NCBI RefSeq assembly: GCF_958298935.1
Contig: NC_084929.1
Span: 33,235,501 to 33,299,500, forward strand
From: Phragmites australis
Taxonomy: Eukaryota; Streptophyta; Magnoliopsida; Poales; Poaceae
Direction: 5' to 3'
Length of the DNA stretch: 64,000 nucleotides
Both the position numbers and the translations under genes were made by a program. The notes beneath the pieces were generated by a model. It saw only the letters and a list, made by a program, of their open reading frames with translations, did not search any database and was not told where the DNA came from. Below are positions 24,661 through 36,413 of this stretch, piece by piece. Position 1 is the first letter of the stretch. Every line of letters starts with the position of its first letter.

Positions 24661-25320
24661 TTCACTAATATTCTTCTCTTTTTAATTCAAACAATTTTTA
24701 ATCCAACGATCAATTTCGGTAGCCTGAGAATTTAGCTGTTTTCATGCCTGAGAATTAGCATATCCCTTGTACGTACTTACTCGATTTCGGCACGGTTTAC
24801 CTTCAGCTAGCAGCAGCTTACATTCCCGATTGAAACGGATTTGTTGCCTTGAACGCTACGTATGCTGAATTATTCTGATGCATAAGAACGATCAAGTTGC
24901 CCATACGACCTCTATTTGCCGAGACCCAAATGCTCAACTAAGGATGATGCTATCGTGGGCAGAACACAAGCTCTGGGTGTCTGACATTCTGACTTAAGCT
25001 CATCCTAGACGAAGTAAAGCTGGAGTGAGGTGCAAGTACATAATCTAGCGCACCTGGAACTCTGGAATCTGGAAGCAAGTTACTGTGTTTTTAAAATTAT
25101 CCCGAGCAATTAACAGGTTCTGCTACTAACGAAGCAGTATTCGCTTGCAATGCACTCCAAGCCACATGCGAGTCCATCATGTTTGAACCTCGATTGATTC
25201 CCCGACGAGCCCTCGATCGAATTTTCCGCACAACTTGAACGATCTCGATCCGCTGATACGAAGCAGAAACAGCAACCACGAGCCATCTCACGTACGCACC
25301 TAGGAAAAGAGCTATGGCTA

Positions 25321-25328
25321 CTATAAAT
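25321..25328 (+). promoter_or_regulatory. TATA box of the Ole e 1-like gene
   Basis: CTATAAAT lies about 160 bases upstream of the ATG at 25488. That would give a leader of roughly 130 nt. Confidence 0.5.
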
Positions 25329-25487
25329 TGCAAGCCCTCTCGCTTCTTGTCTTCGCAACGTGTATCTCCTAGCTAGAGTGCTAGACTTGTCATGGCCAAT
25401 TAACCTGCTCCAGTACAGCAGCAGCTGCTGTTCACTGGACATTGACCGTCTAGGAGCCTTCTAGCTAGGTAGGGCTAGATTATCACG

Positions 25488-26121
25488 ATGGCGTTGCTCG
25501 TCAAGTGCGTGTTACTCTCCCTCTCCGCCGTGCTCCTCTCTCTCGGCTTTGGCGGCGTCGCCCCTTGCGGCGCCTTCGCCATGGGCCTGCCCCCGCCTCC
25601 GCCGACGGTGAACTTCAGCATCGGCGTGCAGGGAGTGGTCTGGTGCAAGTCGTGCAGGTACCGCGGGTACTTCCCGCCCATGGACGCGTCCCCACTCCCA
25701 GGTCGGACCCTATAGCTTAATTGGCTAAAGATTATCGTCCTACTTCTTGTTCATGCTCGTTCTGACATCGAGACATGTATACACACCGATCATTTTTGCA
25801 TCGTGCGTTCTTGCAGGCGCGGTGGTGTACCTGCGTTGCCGGCACGGGCGACGCGCGGCGTCGTTCCGGGGCGTGTCAGGCCCGGGCGGCTACTTCCTGA
25901 TCCAGATGTCGCAGCAGGTGGCGGCCTTCACGAGCCAGGAGTGCAGGGTGTACGTGCCGCGGTCGCCGGTGCTCGCGTGCTCCGTGCCTGCCTACCCCAG
26001 CGGGAACAAGGGGCTGCCGCTCAAGTTCCAGGAGTTCGTCAAGCGGGGCAACGCGCTGCAGGGGCTCTACTCCGTCGGCAACCGCCTCTTCCGCCCCAAG
26101 TACCCCAACAAGTGCTACTGA
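25488..26121 (+). CDS. Pollen Ole e 1-like secreted extensin-family protein
   Basis: Two exons: 25488-25701 and 25817-26121, with an intron of 115 bp (donor G|GTCGGA, acceptor TTGCAG|GC). The spliced product is 172 residues. Residues 1-30 form a signal peptide (MALLVKCVLLSLSAVLLSLG, ending near CGAFA). A short Pro run (PPPPP) follows, then the Pollen Ole e 1 domain with GVVWCKSCRYRGYFPP. Six cysteines are present in the mature part (in WCKSC, LRC, QEC, LAC and NKC), matching the three disulphides expected of the family. Members are extracellular or cell-wall glycoproteins, some proline-rich and root- or pollen-expressed; the precise role here is not known. Exon 2 ends in YPNKCY and a TGA stop. 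Confidence 0.88.
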
Positions 26122-27084
26122 TCGAACATCGAAGCAGTTTTTCCAGTGTCCAGGGCGTGTCCGGCCGTAGGTCGTCGTAGAGTTTCTCGTTTCAAGCATC
26201 GCGGCAAGGACTTGAATAAATCAACTAGGTTCATTGACTCTTGGAGACGAATTAGCCGGGTACTTGTACTAGTGTTGGTTAACGCCTTCTTTTACAGTAG
26301 TTCCGCGACCTGCTCGATCAAGTGGATGGATGTAATAAGATGAACTGATCGAGCACCTGTACGTTGATCATGTAGCTATTGTAAGCCGCCTTCATCATTT
26401 CAAAATTCTACTGGTACTTAGTTCTATTACTTTGAATAGCATGCTTAGATGAGTCTATCTATTATTATCTTAATAAAATAGAGTTAAAAGGAGCCAGTAG
26501 ATATTACTAGATATTACTAGGTTAATCAGTGGGGAAAAAAATAATCTATATCAAAGGTCTTGGTGGATCCTAATTATAACGGTTGAGATTTATTGCTGGA
26601 CGGATAGATTTTAGAAGGCAACCAAATAAAAGAGTCCATATAAAATACAAATAAGAGTTTATATCTACACAAGAGTCGCATGTACTATAGACAAAGGTCC
26701 AAATTTTATCTCGAAAAGAAAGAATATAGTAGTCCAAGTTTCCTCTCAAATAGAAATAAAAATAAGGAAGGGCCTATTAGTTAGTCGACCGAAAAGAGCT
26801 CCGTCTCACCTCCCCCCCCCTAGCCCTCCTCCTACCGTCTCCTTGGATTTGTGCTCGCTGCTCACCTCCACGCTAATCTGGCCATCAATTTCGCTCCCTA
26901 GTCCCATCTCTGCTCATTGGTCATCATTCGCCACCCATGGTCAACGGCGCCTTTGCCGTCTCACCACCCTACCCATCGCTTGTCGCCTCCGCCCGCCAGC
27001 ATGCAAACCTTTCTCAATTAGCCCTAACCATTTGAATCAGACCTCGCTCAGTGTGGAGCCCACTTAGGTTAACTCCCTGAGCAG
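26122..27084. other. 3' flank of the Ole e 1-like gene and intergenic DNA
   Basis: The first 300 bp probably include the 3' untranslated region. From 26450 the DNA is AT-rich, and from about 26790 it is CT-rich with a C tract. No gene or defined element recognised. Confidence 0.4.
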
Positions 27085-30000
27085 CCACAAGTGTCTCTAC
27101 AAGCCCGCGAGTTCACACCATCGATGTGCAAACCCAAATAATCATAGCTATAGACGTATTCGACTTATCTTACCATTAGATCAACATATGGTTAGTACAA
27201 AAAGTACTAAAGCCAACTGAAACAACGGACAGTGCTTAAATGATGTAAGCGGCCTATGGCATCCGGGTTTCTCTCCCGAACTACACCGAGGAACTCCTCC
27301 AGTGCAAAAGATACCCCTAATATTATCCACATCTCGCTTCATTCTCACATCTTATACAACCCACATCATTGTCATTGTGTTTGTAAGCAATAAGTAAGCC
27401 CTAAGCTCACGAATAATGGTTGCACCATCATTTGACTTCTACCGGGGACCTATGCATTGCTAAGCATTTCGAATAACTTTTAAGTTAGACACCTGCAATG
27501 TTATTAAGGCTACAAGGATATGTATAATCAACAATTTAAGGTAGAGATAATACAATTCATCAACATAGGTTCTACCCACCAAAACTCGACAAAGGACACA
27601 CCACTCATGCAAACATACATAAAGCACAATTTATTAAGTTATACAATATGAGATCCAAAGTAGTAGATTGAGTATGCTTAAATGCTTGTATTGCTGCTCT
27701 CGCAGTTGCCTGATACTCTCGGCGCAACACTCACAAAATTCTGGGGTCCGGTATCGTCCTCAACCACTTGGACTGGCGGTGTAATGCTCTATAAGCGAAT
27801 CAAGAATGCATTGCAAAAATAATAAAATGATGGAAAAGTGTGCAAATGATGCATGCTTGAAAATTAATAGAGCATCACGTTTCAAAAATATTTACAAAAG
27901 ACCACCAAATAATTAGGGTTCTAAAGTTTGAAACCCCAGATAAGGTAACCTAACTACATATAGCCTTGAAAGGCTGGCGGTCAAGACCGACATGGAGGTG
28001 GCGATCTTATCGTCAGCCTACAGAAGGTTTTGGCACCTGGCGATCAGACCGACGGTATGACGGTGGTCAAACCATCGTCTGGCGATTAGATTGGCGTAGT
28101 GGCACTCTGACTGTGAGACCTTGTCGACGCCACTTTGCGAGGCCGCCAATGAAGGCTTCGGCGAAACCTTTGACCACGAAGGGTACCAAAATTTTCTATG
28201 AGACTAATGAAGTACTTCTAAAATGATTTGGACAACATTTACCGAGCTGAACTAAAAATACAGCATGGATAAGCACTAGGATATGGTTAAGCTTGGGTCT
28301 AAACAACATGGGGCTCGACTCAAGATTGGGAATAATGGAGAATCAGTAGGTGTAAGAATTTTAGCATATCAAAATATAGCAAAATTCGCTCCAGATTAAA
28401 ACTTTTTCTAATTATTAAACCAGTATAAAATCAAGGAAGTATATATTTGATGTATATATACTTGTATGTATATATTCAAATATATTATTTTGGGCTAAGT
28501 ATTCCAGAAGCACCAAGTTAGTTCTAAATTAATCGTTGCAATGAATAGATCATATGCATTTTGGTTTATTGGTTCTTATGGTTCCTTGTGTGGCGCTTCG
28601 AATTTGAATGCCTCTCAAATTTGAATCTCAATCTTTATTCTTTTCAACTCGAATACAAATTGAATTCAAATCTCCTGAATTCAAACATTTCTCAAATCCC
28701 GAAGCTTCAAGTATGAATCTTTCTCCTAATTCAAATAAATTAATGCCAAACTCATATTCGAATACTCCTATTTGAGTTTAATCCTATATATCTCAAATCC
28801 ATTTTCAATTCGAACTCATTTGGAATTATCACCAATCCATTTCGATTCGATTGCATTCAAATTGATAATCACTCAATCTCAATTTGAATATTTCCAAATC
28901 CTATTACCAATTCAAATTATTCAATTTGAATCCTTGCAAATACAAATACAATTCAATTACATCTATTTGAATTATCACACAATTCATTTACAAATTCAAA
29001 TACATCTTTTGCAATTCAAATATACAAATATCTCTCTTTCTCTCTCATCTCACCTCCTCATACACACAACCACATACACACAAATGCATACGCAAAACAG
29101 CAGCAACACGGGTGCCCAGTACCACCTCCTCCACTGCCGTGCTATGGTTCGCACGTGCATGGCTCGGTCGCGCCACTGCTGAACCACGTGTGCTGCGCCG
29201 TCCCTTCGTGCTGGATTACAGCTACTCCGCCCCACCGCGGACGATCCGTCACCGGCGAGCTCCACCGCGCAGCTCCATCTGTCGCGCCTCCCACAACGCA
29301 CCGTCCGAGCAGCCCTCTGCGTCACGCCGCTCGACCGCCGTCCACGCGCCGCGCCCAACCGAGAAGCGCTGCGCACAGCCGCCGCTCGCGTGCGCCGCGC
29401 CGCCATCTCGCGCGCGCCGGTTGCCGACTCACGCTGCGCCGCCGGTCTTCGCCCCTCACCGAGCTCCATCTCTGGCTCCACATCTCCATCTCCGGCCGCG
29501 CCTAGTCGCCATCGCGCCTGCGTGCGCCGTCTCCCTCCCGGTGCGCCGTGCCGCCTCGGCCGCTTCTCCCGGTCGCCCCTCTTGCCGTCCCGCCGTCGAG
29601 CTCCCCATCTCGGTCGGCCACCATCCCACGCTGGTCCGCTTGCGCCTTCACCGCCCCGGCCGCCGCTTCTTCTCCGACCGGTCGCTGCCTCCATCCGCCG
29701 GCCGCTCCCTCTCTCCGGTGCCCTTCTGCCCTTCGGCCACCCCCCCTCTCTCTCTCCTTTCTCCGGTCTCTCTCTCTTCTCTGAGTCTCACACCCGCACA
29801 GGAGAAGCCCGGCCGGCCTTATCCATTGCTCAGGCTAGCGTGTCCACCGGCCACGGTCCGCGGTGGACCGCACACCCGCAGCCCACACCGGTCCACAGCT
29901 CATGAGCCGAGTCCACCTGAGCCGGTCTACGGTGAACCACCCTCAGAGCCGACCACGGTTCACAAATTCCGTAGACTGAGTTCGCGAAACAGTAGTCCTT

Positions 30001-31266
30001 TTTAATTTCCAGATTTATCTTTTCGGTAAACCTTCCGATAGCCATATCTCCTCCAATTCAACTCCGATTTCGGCGATTCTTTCGCCAATATTCCTCTAAA
30101 ATCATAATCTATCTTCATGCCAAATCTTGTAATTTTTGGAGTTTGTTTAATATTCTCGCTCGGTATTTAATTCTTGTCGTAGTATTTAACTTAGATTTAG
30201 ATCTCGTCTTTTAATAGATAAAATTGAAGTTAAATAATTCGATAATGATGTTTAGGTTGTAATAGTAGATTAGTCACTTATGATAACCTAGCTTAAGCAG
30301 GTTAATCCCTTTTATTAATAAGAATAACTAAATGTTGTTTTAATTAAGTGTTTAAGAATAAATTGATATTTCATGCGTTAAGCTATAGGATTAATCTTAG
30401 TATACTTAATGATAAGTTAACCAGTGTAGCGGTTAAATAAATAAATACATGTTAATAGAATATGATAGAATAATTTAACGTTGGTAATTAATTAATTGAA
30501 TAACCTTTTGATAATTAATTAATTAGATTCAAAGAATAGATTAACCTAATTAATTAATTGCATGCATGCTTTTATGATAGTAATAAATATACCTTAATTA
30601 GTGTGGAAATTAAACAACACTAAACATTTAAGATTAATCATTAAATAACCATATTTAGTGCTATAGATTAGAATATTTAATCTCCACACTCAAGCACTTA
30701 TAACCGTCTAGAGTTATACTTATGTATATATGTATACATGCTCACATCCATATAGACATAAGTATTACACATATATTCATGCATGTACACGGGCACTCAT
30801 CTACACGTAGAATCTCTAGCTGTCATCTTTCGACAGTTAATCTAATAAGAGTTCACATAGTTAATAGTGATTTGTTCAGGTTTTCTCTTAAGTTGATCAC
30901 AACTAGGTTAACAACTTAGCCTAGCTTCGCTAGATTATCCTATTTTTTTCTCTGTATACTAGCTTCGTGTTGCTTAGAGTTATCGATTGTCTTCAGCTAG
31001 GTTTAGCTTTCGTCATTTTCTCCGTCGTTCTTCTTCCGCTTTGATATTTCAATTGGTTTTGTTCTGGCGTTCATTTGCTTAGTCGTTGTGCGATTTTGTC
31101 GTTAATCTGCGTAGGCTCGAAGTTAAGGTTCTAAGCAAGAGTGCAAGGAAGGAACTGAAGGCGAGGCCTGACGATGAAGAAGAACCCCGGGAAACTCAAG
31201 AGACAAGATCAATCTTGAATTAACCCTTCAAGAAGGCAAGTCCTATTTCCTTGATCATATTGAACC

Positions 31267-31348
31267 TATGGTTTTTCAAATAACGTGCATGATCAACTAA
31301 AACCGGATTTATTATGGTTTTTCAAATAACGTGCATGATCAACTAAAA
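31267..31348 (+). repeat. 46-bp tandem duplication inside the solo LTR
   Basis: TATGGTTTTTCAAATAACGT plus the following GCATGATCAACTAAAA occurs at 31267 and again at 31313. Confidence 0.7.
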
Positions 31349-31520
31349 TAATGTGCTATATATTGCGTTTTCCTTTCAAACTACTTGTAGTAGTTAATCC
31401 TATCAATACTGCCATGCCTTATATGTCATCACTCAGAATACATATCACTCTAGGAATACCTGTTGTTAAATATATTAACAATAGACGACATCTTGATATC
31501 TAGCATGCTTAGGATTGAAT

Positions 31521-31595
31521 ACGTCTCCTCGGAGATGTCGCTTTTAAAATATGTCTCCTCGGAGACGTCGCTTTTACAACACTTCTCTTCGGAGG
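31521..31595 (+). repeat. 30-bp tandem repeat with palindromic core inside the solo LTR
   Basis: Units start at about 31521, 31551 and 31581, the last partial. Each has the palindrome-like TCTCCTCGGAGA followed by CGTCGCTTTTA or a variant. Confidence 0.65.
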
Positions 31596-32436
31596 CAAGA
31601 TTTACTATTATCAATGATAACTCATATACCATGCTTCCTTGATGGTTGTGAATTCCGTGATGGTCGGGAAATCCTTGATGTCATGTGGGACATGGAAGGT
31701 GATGTGTAAAAATAGGTGAAAACTGTTTTGGCGAGGGCAGGTAGAATAGTCCTCTGGGGAGGGTGCTCTTGGGGGCGTGAGGTATCATGAGGGTACTCAT
31801 TGCTGGAAGATACCTACCTTGGTCGCTTAAGGACCGAGTCAATGCGCCGTCATGCTTAGCCACCTCGTGCAACCATACGTCCTGTATGGGCAGGACTTGA
31901 CTTTTCTTTCACCAGACTGAGTTGGGCATAATACCAGGAGGCTGAGAGCAGCGCTTGAGCCAAGTTACCAGTTGTTCTGATGTTTGGAGGTTGCTAGCCG
32001 GCTTAGGCTTAAAAATGGGACTGGCCTTCGGAACATGGCCTCTGGTACTTGATGGATCACGTGGAAAAGCCCGGCAGGAAAGGTGTTTGGAGAATCTCGG
32101 TATGATTCGCTCCTCCGCTAGCTACGGTGGAGGCTGAGCATATCGTATGGGTAAAGTTGTACAACCTCTGCAGAGTGTAAACCTATTCGAATAGCCGTGT
32201 CCACGGTTATGGACATGCGACAGCAGTAACCGTTTTGACTAGACTCTGGGTGCGTGAGTTTTGATGAGTGAGTGTGTGGACTAGATGTCCATGTGATGTG
32301 GTTCCTGGCTCGATCCGCCAGAAGCTGTGTGGTACTAGAGGTACACCAGATGTGATAAAAGGGACCGCGGAGTGAGGTATAGCCCCTCCCAGGACTGAAA
32401 ACCCCCAGATACAACTTGTTACCCTAGTTTTGGTTT

Positions 32437-32624
32437 TAAAACTATTTCAACAGCTTTGCTATCAGGTCACCTTCTAATAAGTTGGGGACTTGAGGTGATA
32501 CTCAGTACCAACAGAAGATGCCTGAACTATTTTACTTTTAAAACCGTTTTGACAGCTTTGCTACCAGGTTACCTTCTAATACGTTGGGGACTTGAGGTGA
32601 TACTCAATACCAACAGAAGATGCC
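32437..32624 (+). repeat. 102-bp tandem duplication inside the solo LTR
   Basis: CAGCTTTGCTATCAGGT at 32451 recurs as CAGCTTTGCTACCAGGT at 32553. The following GTTGGGGACTTGAGGTGATA and AACAGAAGATGCCTG are present in both units. Confidence 0.7.
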
Positions 32625-33770
32625 TGCCTTTGTTTTCAAAAGCTTTGTTACATTTATTTCAAAAGGTTAACAGTGGAGAATATAACTGGATACTTGCATA
32701 AAACCTGCTTTACGCTTAAAACTATGCCGTAAAGCCTTATCCTTGAAATATTCATTATGCATTTATCAACCCGTTGAAGTAGTATAGGACTTATTGAATA
32801 CCTTCCGTACTCAGTCTTGTTGCTTTCAGATTGTTGAGTTGGAGTTCAACCTCAACCCAGATGAAGTCGAAAAGAAGAAGTCTAAGGTTGCGTCCGCACT
32901 CGAGTTGCCTGTGGCATTGGGTTGCATCGTCGTTTCGCTCCGCTGCGCTGTAGGCTCTTCTGTCTGGCTGGTCTGCTGTGGATTCTTGTCCATCGGACCA
33001 TCTTTTCGCTTTTCAGGTATTTATTTTACTTATTTGTATTCGAAGTATGTATTTGATATCATTCTGTTGAATTCTATGCGTATCAGCTACTTGATCCAGG
33101 GACTGATACAGGAGGCATAGGGGAACCCGGGTTTGGGGTCCTGACAGTAGGCGATGTCTCACCTTAGTGTAGGGAAGCTTTCTATTGGAGGGGTTAACTC
33201 TGGGGAAGCTTTGATTTGGAGATCGGGCTCCGGGTGGTGTAGGGGCTTGAGGTGGATGAACTCGCGTGGAAACTTCACCGATGATGAGAGTGAAGGGGAT
33301 GACCTCGAGGAAGCCTTCAGGGATCTCAAGGAAGTTCCCTCCATCGATCTCCAGTCGTCATGGATGTCGAGGTGATCTCTTCCTCTCTCTTGGTGTGGGT
33401 GAAGGAGTGAGTGAGAGTGAGAGTGTGAGAGAGAGTGAGTGTGGGAGAGTTGGTCGACTTCCTTAAGTGAAGCCTCTGCGCTCTGGCACTCAGACCACGG
33501 GAAGCCCACATGGCTGCCCCTTGGCTATCAGACCGTAGGGAATATCGGTTAGACCGTTAGAAGGGTCTTTTGCTGAAATTTCCTAATTTCCCCCTGTTCC
33601 TATTCTTCCTCTTCTCCAAAGTATTTAGGGCTTCTCTAAGGAGTTCTAGATTATCTCCAAAATGTTTTTGAAACATGTTTAAACTCAAGTTATCAAATGA
33701 ATACGCATAAATATAATGACATGGTGATTATGAATGCTTAATCACAGGATTAGCGTTTTGGGACGTGACA

Positions 33771-33988
33771 TGTGGGCATTAGGAACAAGCTACACGCGCT
33801 TTAGGAGACCATGTACGAGCTAGACGACTCGGCAAACGACTTCAAGGTCTATCCTAAGGTCACGAAAGCAAGATAGAAGGTAAGTACGGAAGTAGATTTG
33901 ATAGTATAGTTTTTGAAAAATATACAGACATGAGCAAGTCTATCCTAAGGTCACGTCCTACAGCCAAGTATGACTCTGATACCACTCC
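33771..33988 (-). mobile_element. 5' internal start of a minus-strand gypsy element, with PBS
   Basis: On the minus strand, TGGTATCAGAGTCATACTTG starts four bases after the LTR end at 33989. This is the initiator-tRNA-Met primer-binding site used by most plant gypsy elements. The piece (218 bp) stops where the plus-strand LTR remnant ends at 33770. It contains a 17-base direct repeat, CTATCCTAAGGTCACG with flanks, at about 33849 and 33939. Confidence 0.65.
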
Positions 33989-36413
33989 TGTAAAACCCTC
34001 ACTCCCCAGATCTCCTGTGCCTCATGTATCAGTCCTTAGATCAAGTAACTGATACGCACAGTATAACAGTTATAGTATCACAGTCAACTTCATACATACA
34101 TATTAAGGTTTAAAGTACAAAAGGTTATAAACCATATGATATATTACAAACCTGATCGAACGGCCAACAAAATACAGCTAAAAGTGAAAACCCAAAGCCA
34201 CAAGCAGCTAGGGTGCGGACGTGACTTCTATGATTACTCTTCATCCTCGCCTTCACCTCCGGCGTTGGCAGCGTCTGTTTCCTCATATGAATGACAACAA
34301 GAGTGAGTACGGAAGGTACTCAGCAAGCCCTATACAACTTCAAGGTGTTGATAGATGCATAAAGGAGAAAGTCAAGGATAATGTTTTACGGTTTAGTTTT
34401 AAATGCAAAGCTATTTATACAGGTATTCAATTGTGTCATTTAGTATTTACTTTAAAACAATTTAAATAGTTCAAAACAAGACTACAAATTATATCTGGGG
34501 GTTTTTGGTCCTGAGAGGTGTCACACCTCACTTCGCAGTCCCTAGTATCACACCTGGTGTACCTCTAATACCACACAGTTTCTGGTGGATCGAGTCAGGA
34601 ACCTCATCACACGGATATCTAGTCCAGGCACTCACTCACCAAGACACACACATCCAGAGTCTAGTAAACGCGATTGCTACTTTTGTATGTCCATGACCGT
34701 GGACACGACTACTCGAATAGATTTACACTCTGTAGATGTTGTACAGCTTTACCCACACGATATGCTTAGCCTCCAATCGTTGCAAGCGGAGGAGCGAATC
34801 ATACCGAGAGCCTCTAACACCTTTCCTGTCGGACTTTTCTACGAGACACCCCAAGCCCCAGAGGCCATGTACTGAATGCCAGCTCCTTTTTTTAAGCCTA
34901 GGCCAGTTCATGAAGCATTCAAACAGAGGGATAGATGGACACTTTACCTCTTGTTGCTCTCAGCCTCCTAGTATTATTCCCAACCCGGTTTGATGAAAGA
35001 GAAGTCAAGTCCTGCCCATTTAGGACGCATGGTTGCACGGGGTGGTTAGCTCGACGGCGCAATGACTCGGTCCTTAAGTGGTCGGGGCAGTTATCTTCTG
35101 GCAATAAACACCACAGAGGTGACTCAAGCCCCCAGGAGCATCCTCGTACAAAGTCCTACTCCACCTACCCCCGTCAAATCAGTTTTTACCCATTTTTACA
35201 TATCACCCTCCATATCCCACACACCATCAAGGATTTCACAACCATTACGGAATTCACACATCAAGGATTCATGGTATATGAGTTAACATTGAGAATAGTA
35301 AATTGTCATCTCCGAAGAGATGCAGTTCATGGCAACATCTTCGAGGAGACGTATTCAATCCTAAGCATGCTAGTCATCAAGGTGTCGTCCGTAATTAATA
35401 TAGATAACAATAGGTAATCCTAAGGTGATATGTATTTTGGATGATAATATTCAGGGCATGACAAGTGTTTGATAGGATTAACTATTACTAGTAGTTTATA
35501 AATATGCAATATATAGCACATAAGATAATAAGTCTGGTTTTAGTTGATCATGTATATTATTTGAAAATCATAGGATCAATATGAACAAGGAGATAGGACT
35601 TTCCTTCTCAGGAGTTCCTTTCAAAATCTTGGTTGTAGTCAGGATCTTCTTCGCTTTTGACATTTTCTGCACAACACTCGCCAAACTCTGGCGACTCTGC
35701 AATTACGACTATGATAAAAAACGAGCTATACTAGAGAAAAATCAAATAACATCAAACAGAAAATTAAATGAGTCCTACTGGATATCACACCATGATAGAT
35801 GGGTAGATCTCAAATTTAGATGAATTTTGGTGAAAGAATCGCTGAAATCAGAGCCAGAACGGAGAAGTTATGACTCCCAGAAGATTTGATCTAAAATTAA
35901 ATAGGAAAATTACAAAAATGCACCATTCATAGGTAAGAAGATCCTATGGGTGGGACCCACTGAACAGTAGCCCAGGCCCATATGAATAGTGAATCAGTGA
36001 GATCTGCATGAACAGTACCAGACGAGTCAAACTGGGCTCAGATTTGGGCCGGGCCAAGCTTCATCTCAATAGTGTTGGGCTGCACAGAGCAGGTCCGCTT
36101 GGATTTAGGTTGGTTAGCTTTATGGGCTACGAAGCTAGGCTGGCCCACCGGGGCACGGCCTTTGGGTGGCTGGGCCGGCCTAGTAGGCCGATCGCCACCG
36201 GCCGAGCTAGGCCTACTTAGCCAGGCCGACCAGCCCGGGCAACGATGAGAGATTGTTGTGGAGTGTCGCCAGAGAGCTAGTCGGAGTGGGGTTTTCACTG
36301 GGGTTTCACGAAGATGAAATGGCGTTGGCCTTCTACTCGACACGACGGGTTCGGCGGGGAGCTTATCAACGGCGGTAGGCGGCATAAACGATACCAGTTG
36401 GTAGCTGGAGTAG

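Larger units (their letters stand above)
28351..33146 (+). mobile_element. Solo LTR, 4796 bp, with TSD GTAGG (gypsy-type)
   Basis: It starts TGTAAGAATTTT at 28351 and ends GGGGTCCTGACA at 33146. The five bases GTAGG precede the start (28346-28350) and follow the end (33147-33151), so it is a complete solo LTR. It has an AT-rich first 700 bp, a GC-rich block (about 29040-29990) that yields long spurious open frames, then an AT-rich and mixed remainder. Internal repeats are listed separately. Long LTRs without coding capacity are usual in several grass gypsy lineages. The internal part and second LTR were presumably lost by LTR-LTR recombination. Confidence 0.85.
27085..33770 (+). repeat. LTR remnant (same family as the 36.4 kb solo LTR), split by a nested solo LTR
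   Basis: The parts 27085-28345 and 33152-33770 flank the nested element. The left part shares ACTTATCTTACCATTAGA (27163 and 37333) and a following segment (GGACAGTGCTTAAA against GGACGGTGCTTAAA) with the solo LTR at 36414-39882. The right part shares the end region (TGAATGCTTAATCACAGGAT... then TTTTGGGACGTGACA). The 3' end is 33770 (CA). The 5' end is unclear and no target duplication was found. Confidence 0.55.

Noticed and set aside
27052..27056. TGTGG as target duplication partner for 33771-33775
   Set aside because: The following bases are AGCC, not an LTR-type TG start, so the match is likely chance.
29050..30005. Long open frames (297 and 214 residues) on both strands
   Set aside because: They fall in the GC-rich block of the 4.8 kb solo LTR and have low-complexity Arg/Pro/Ala composition.
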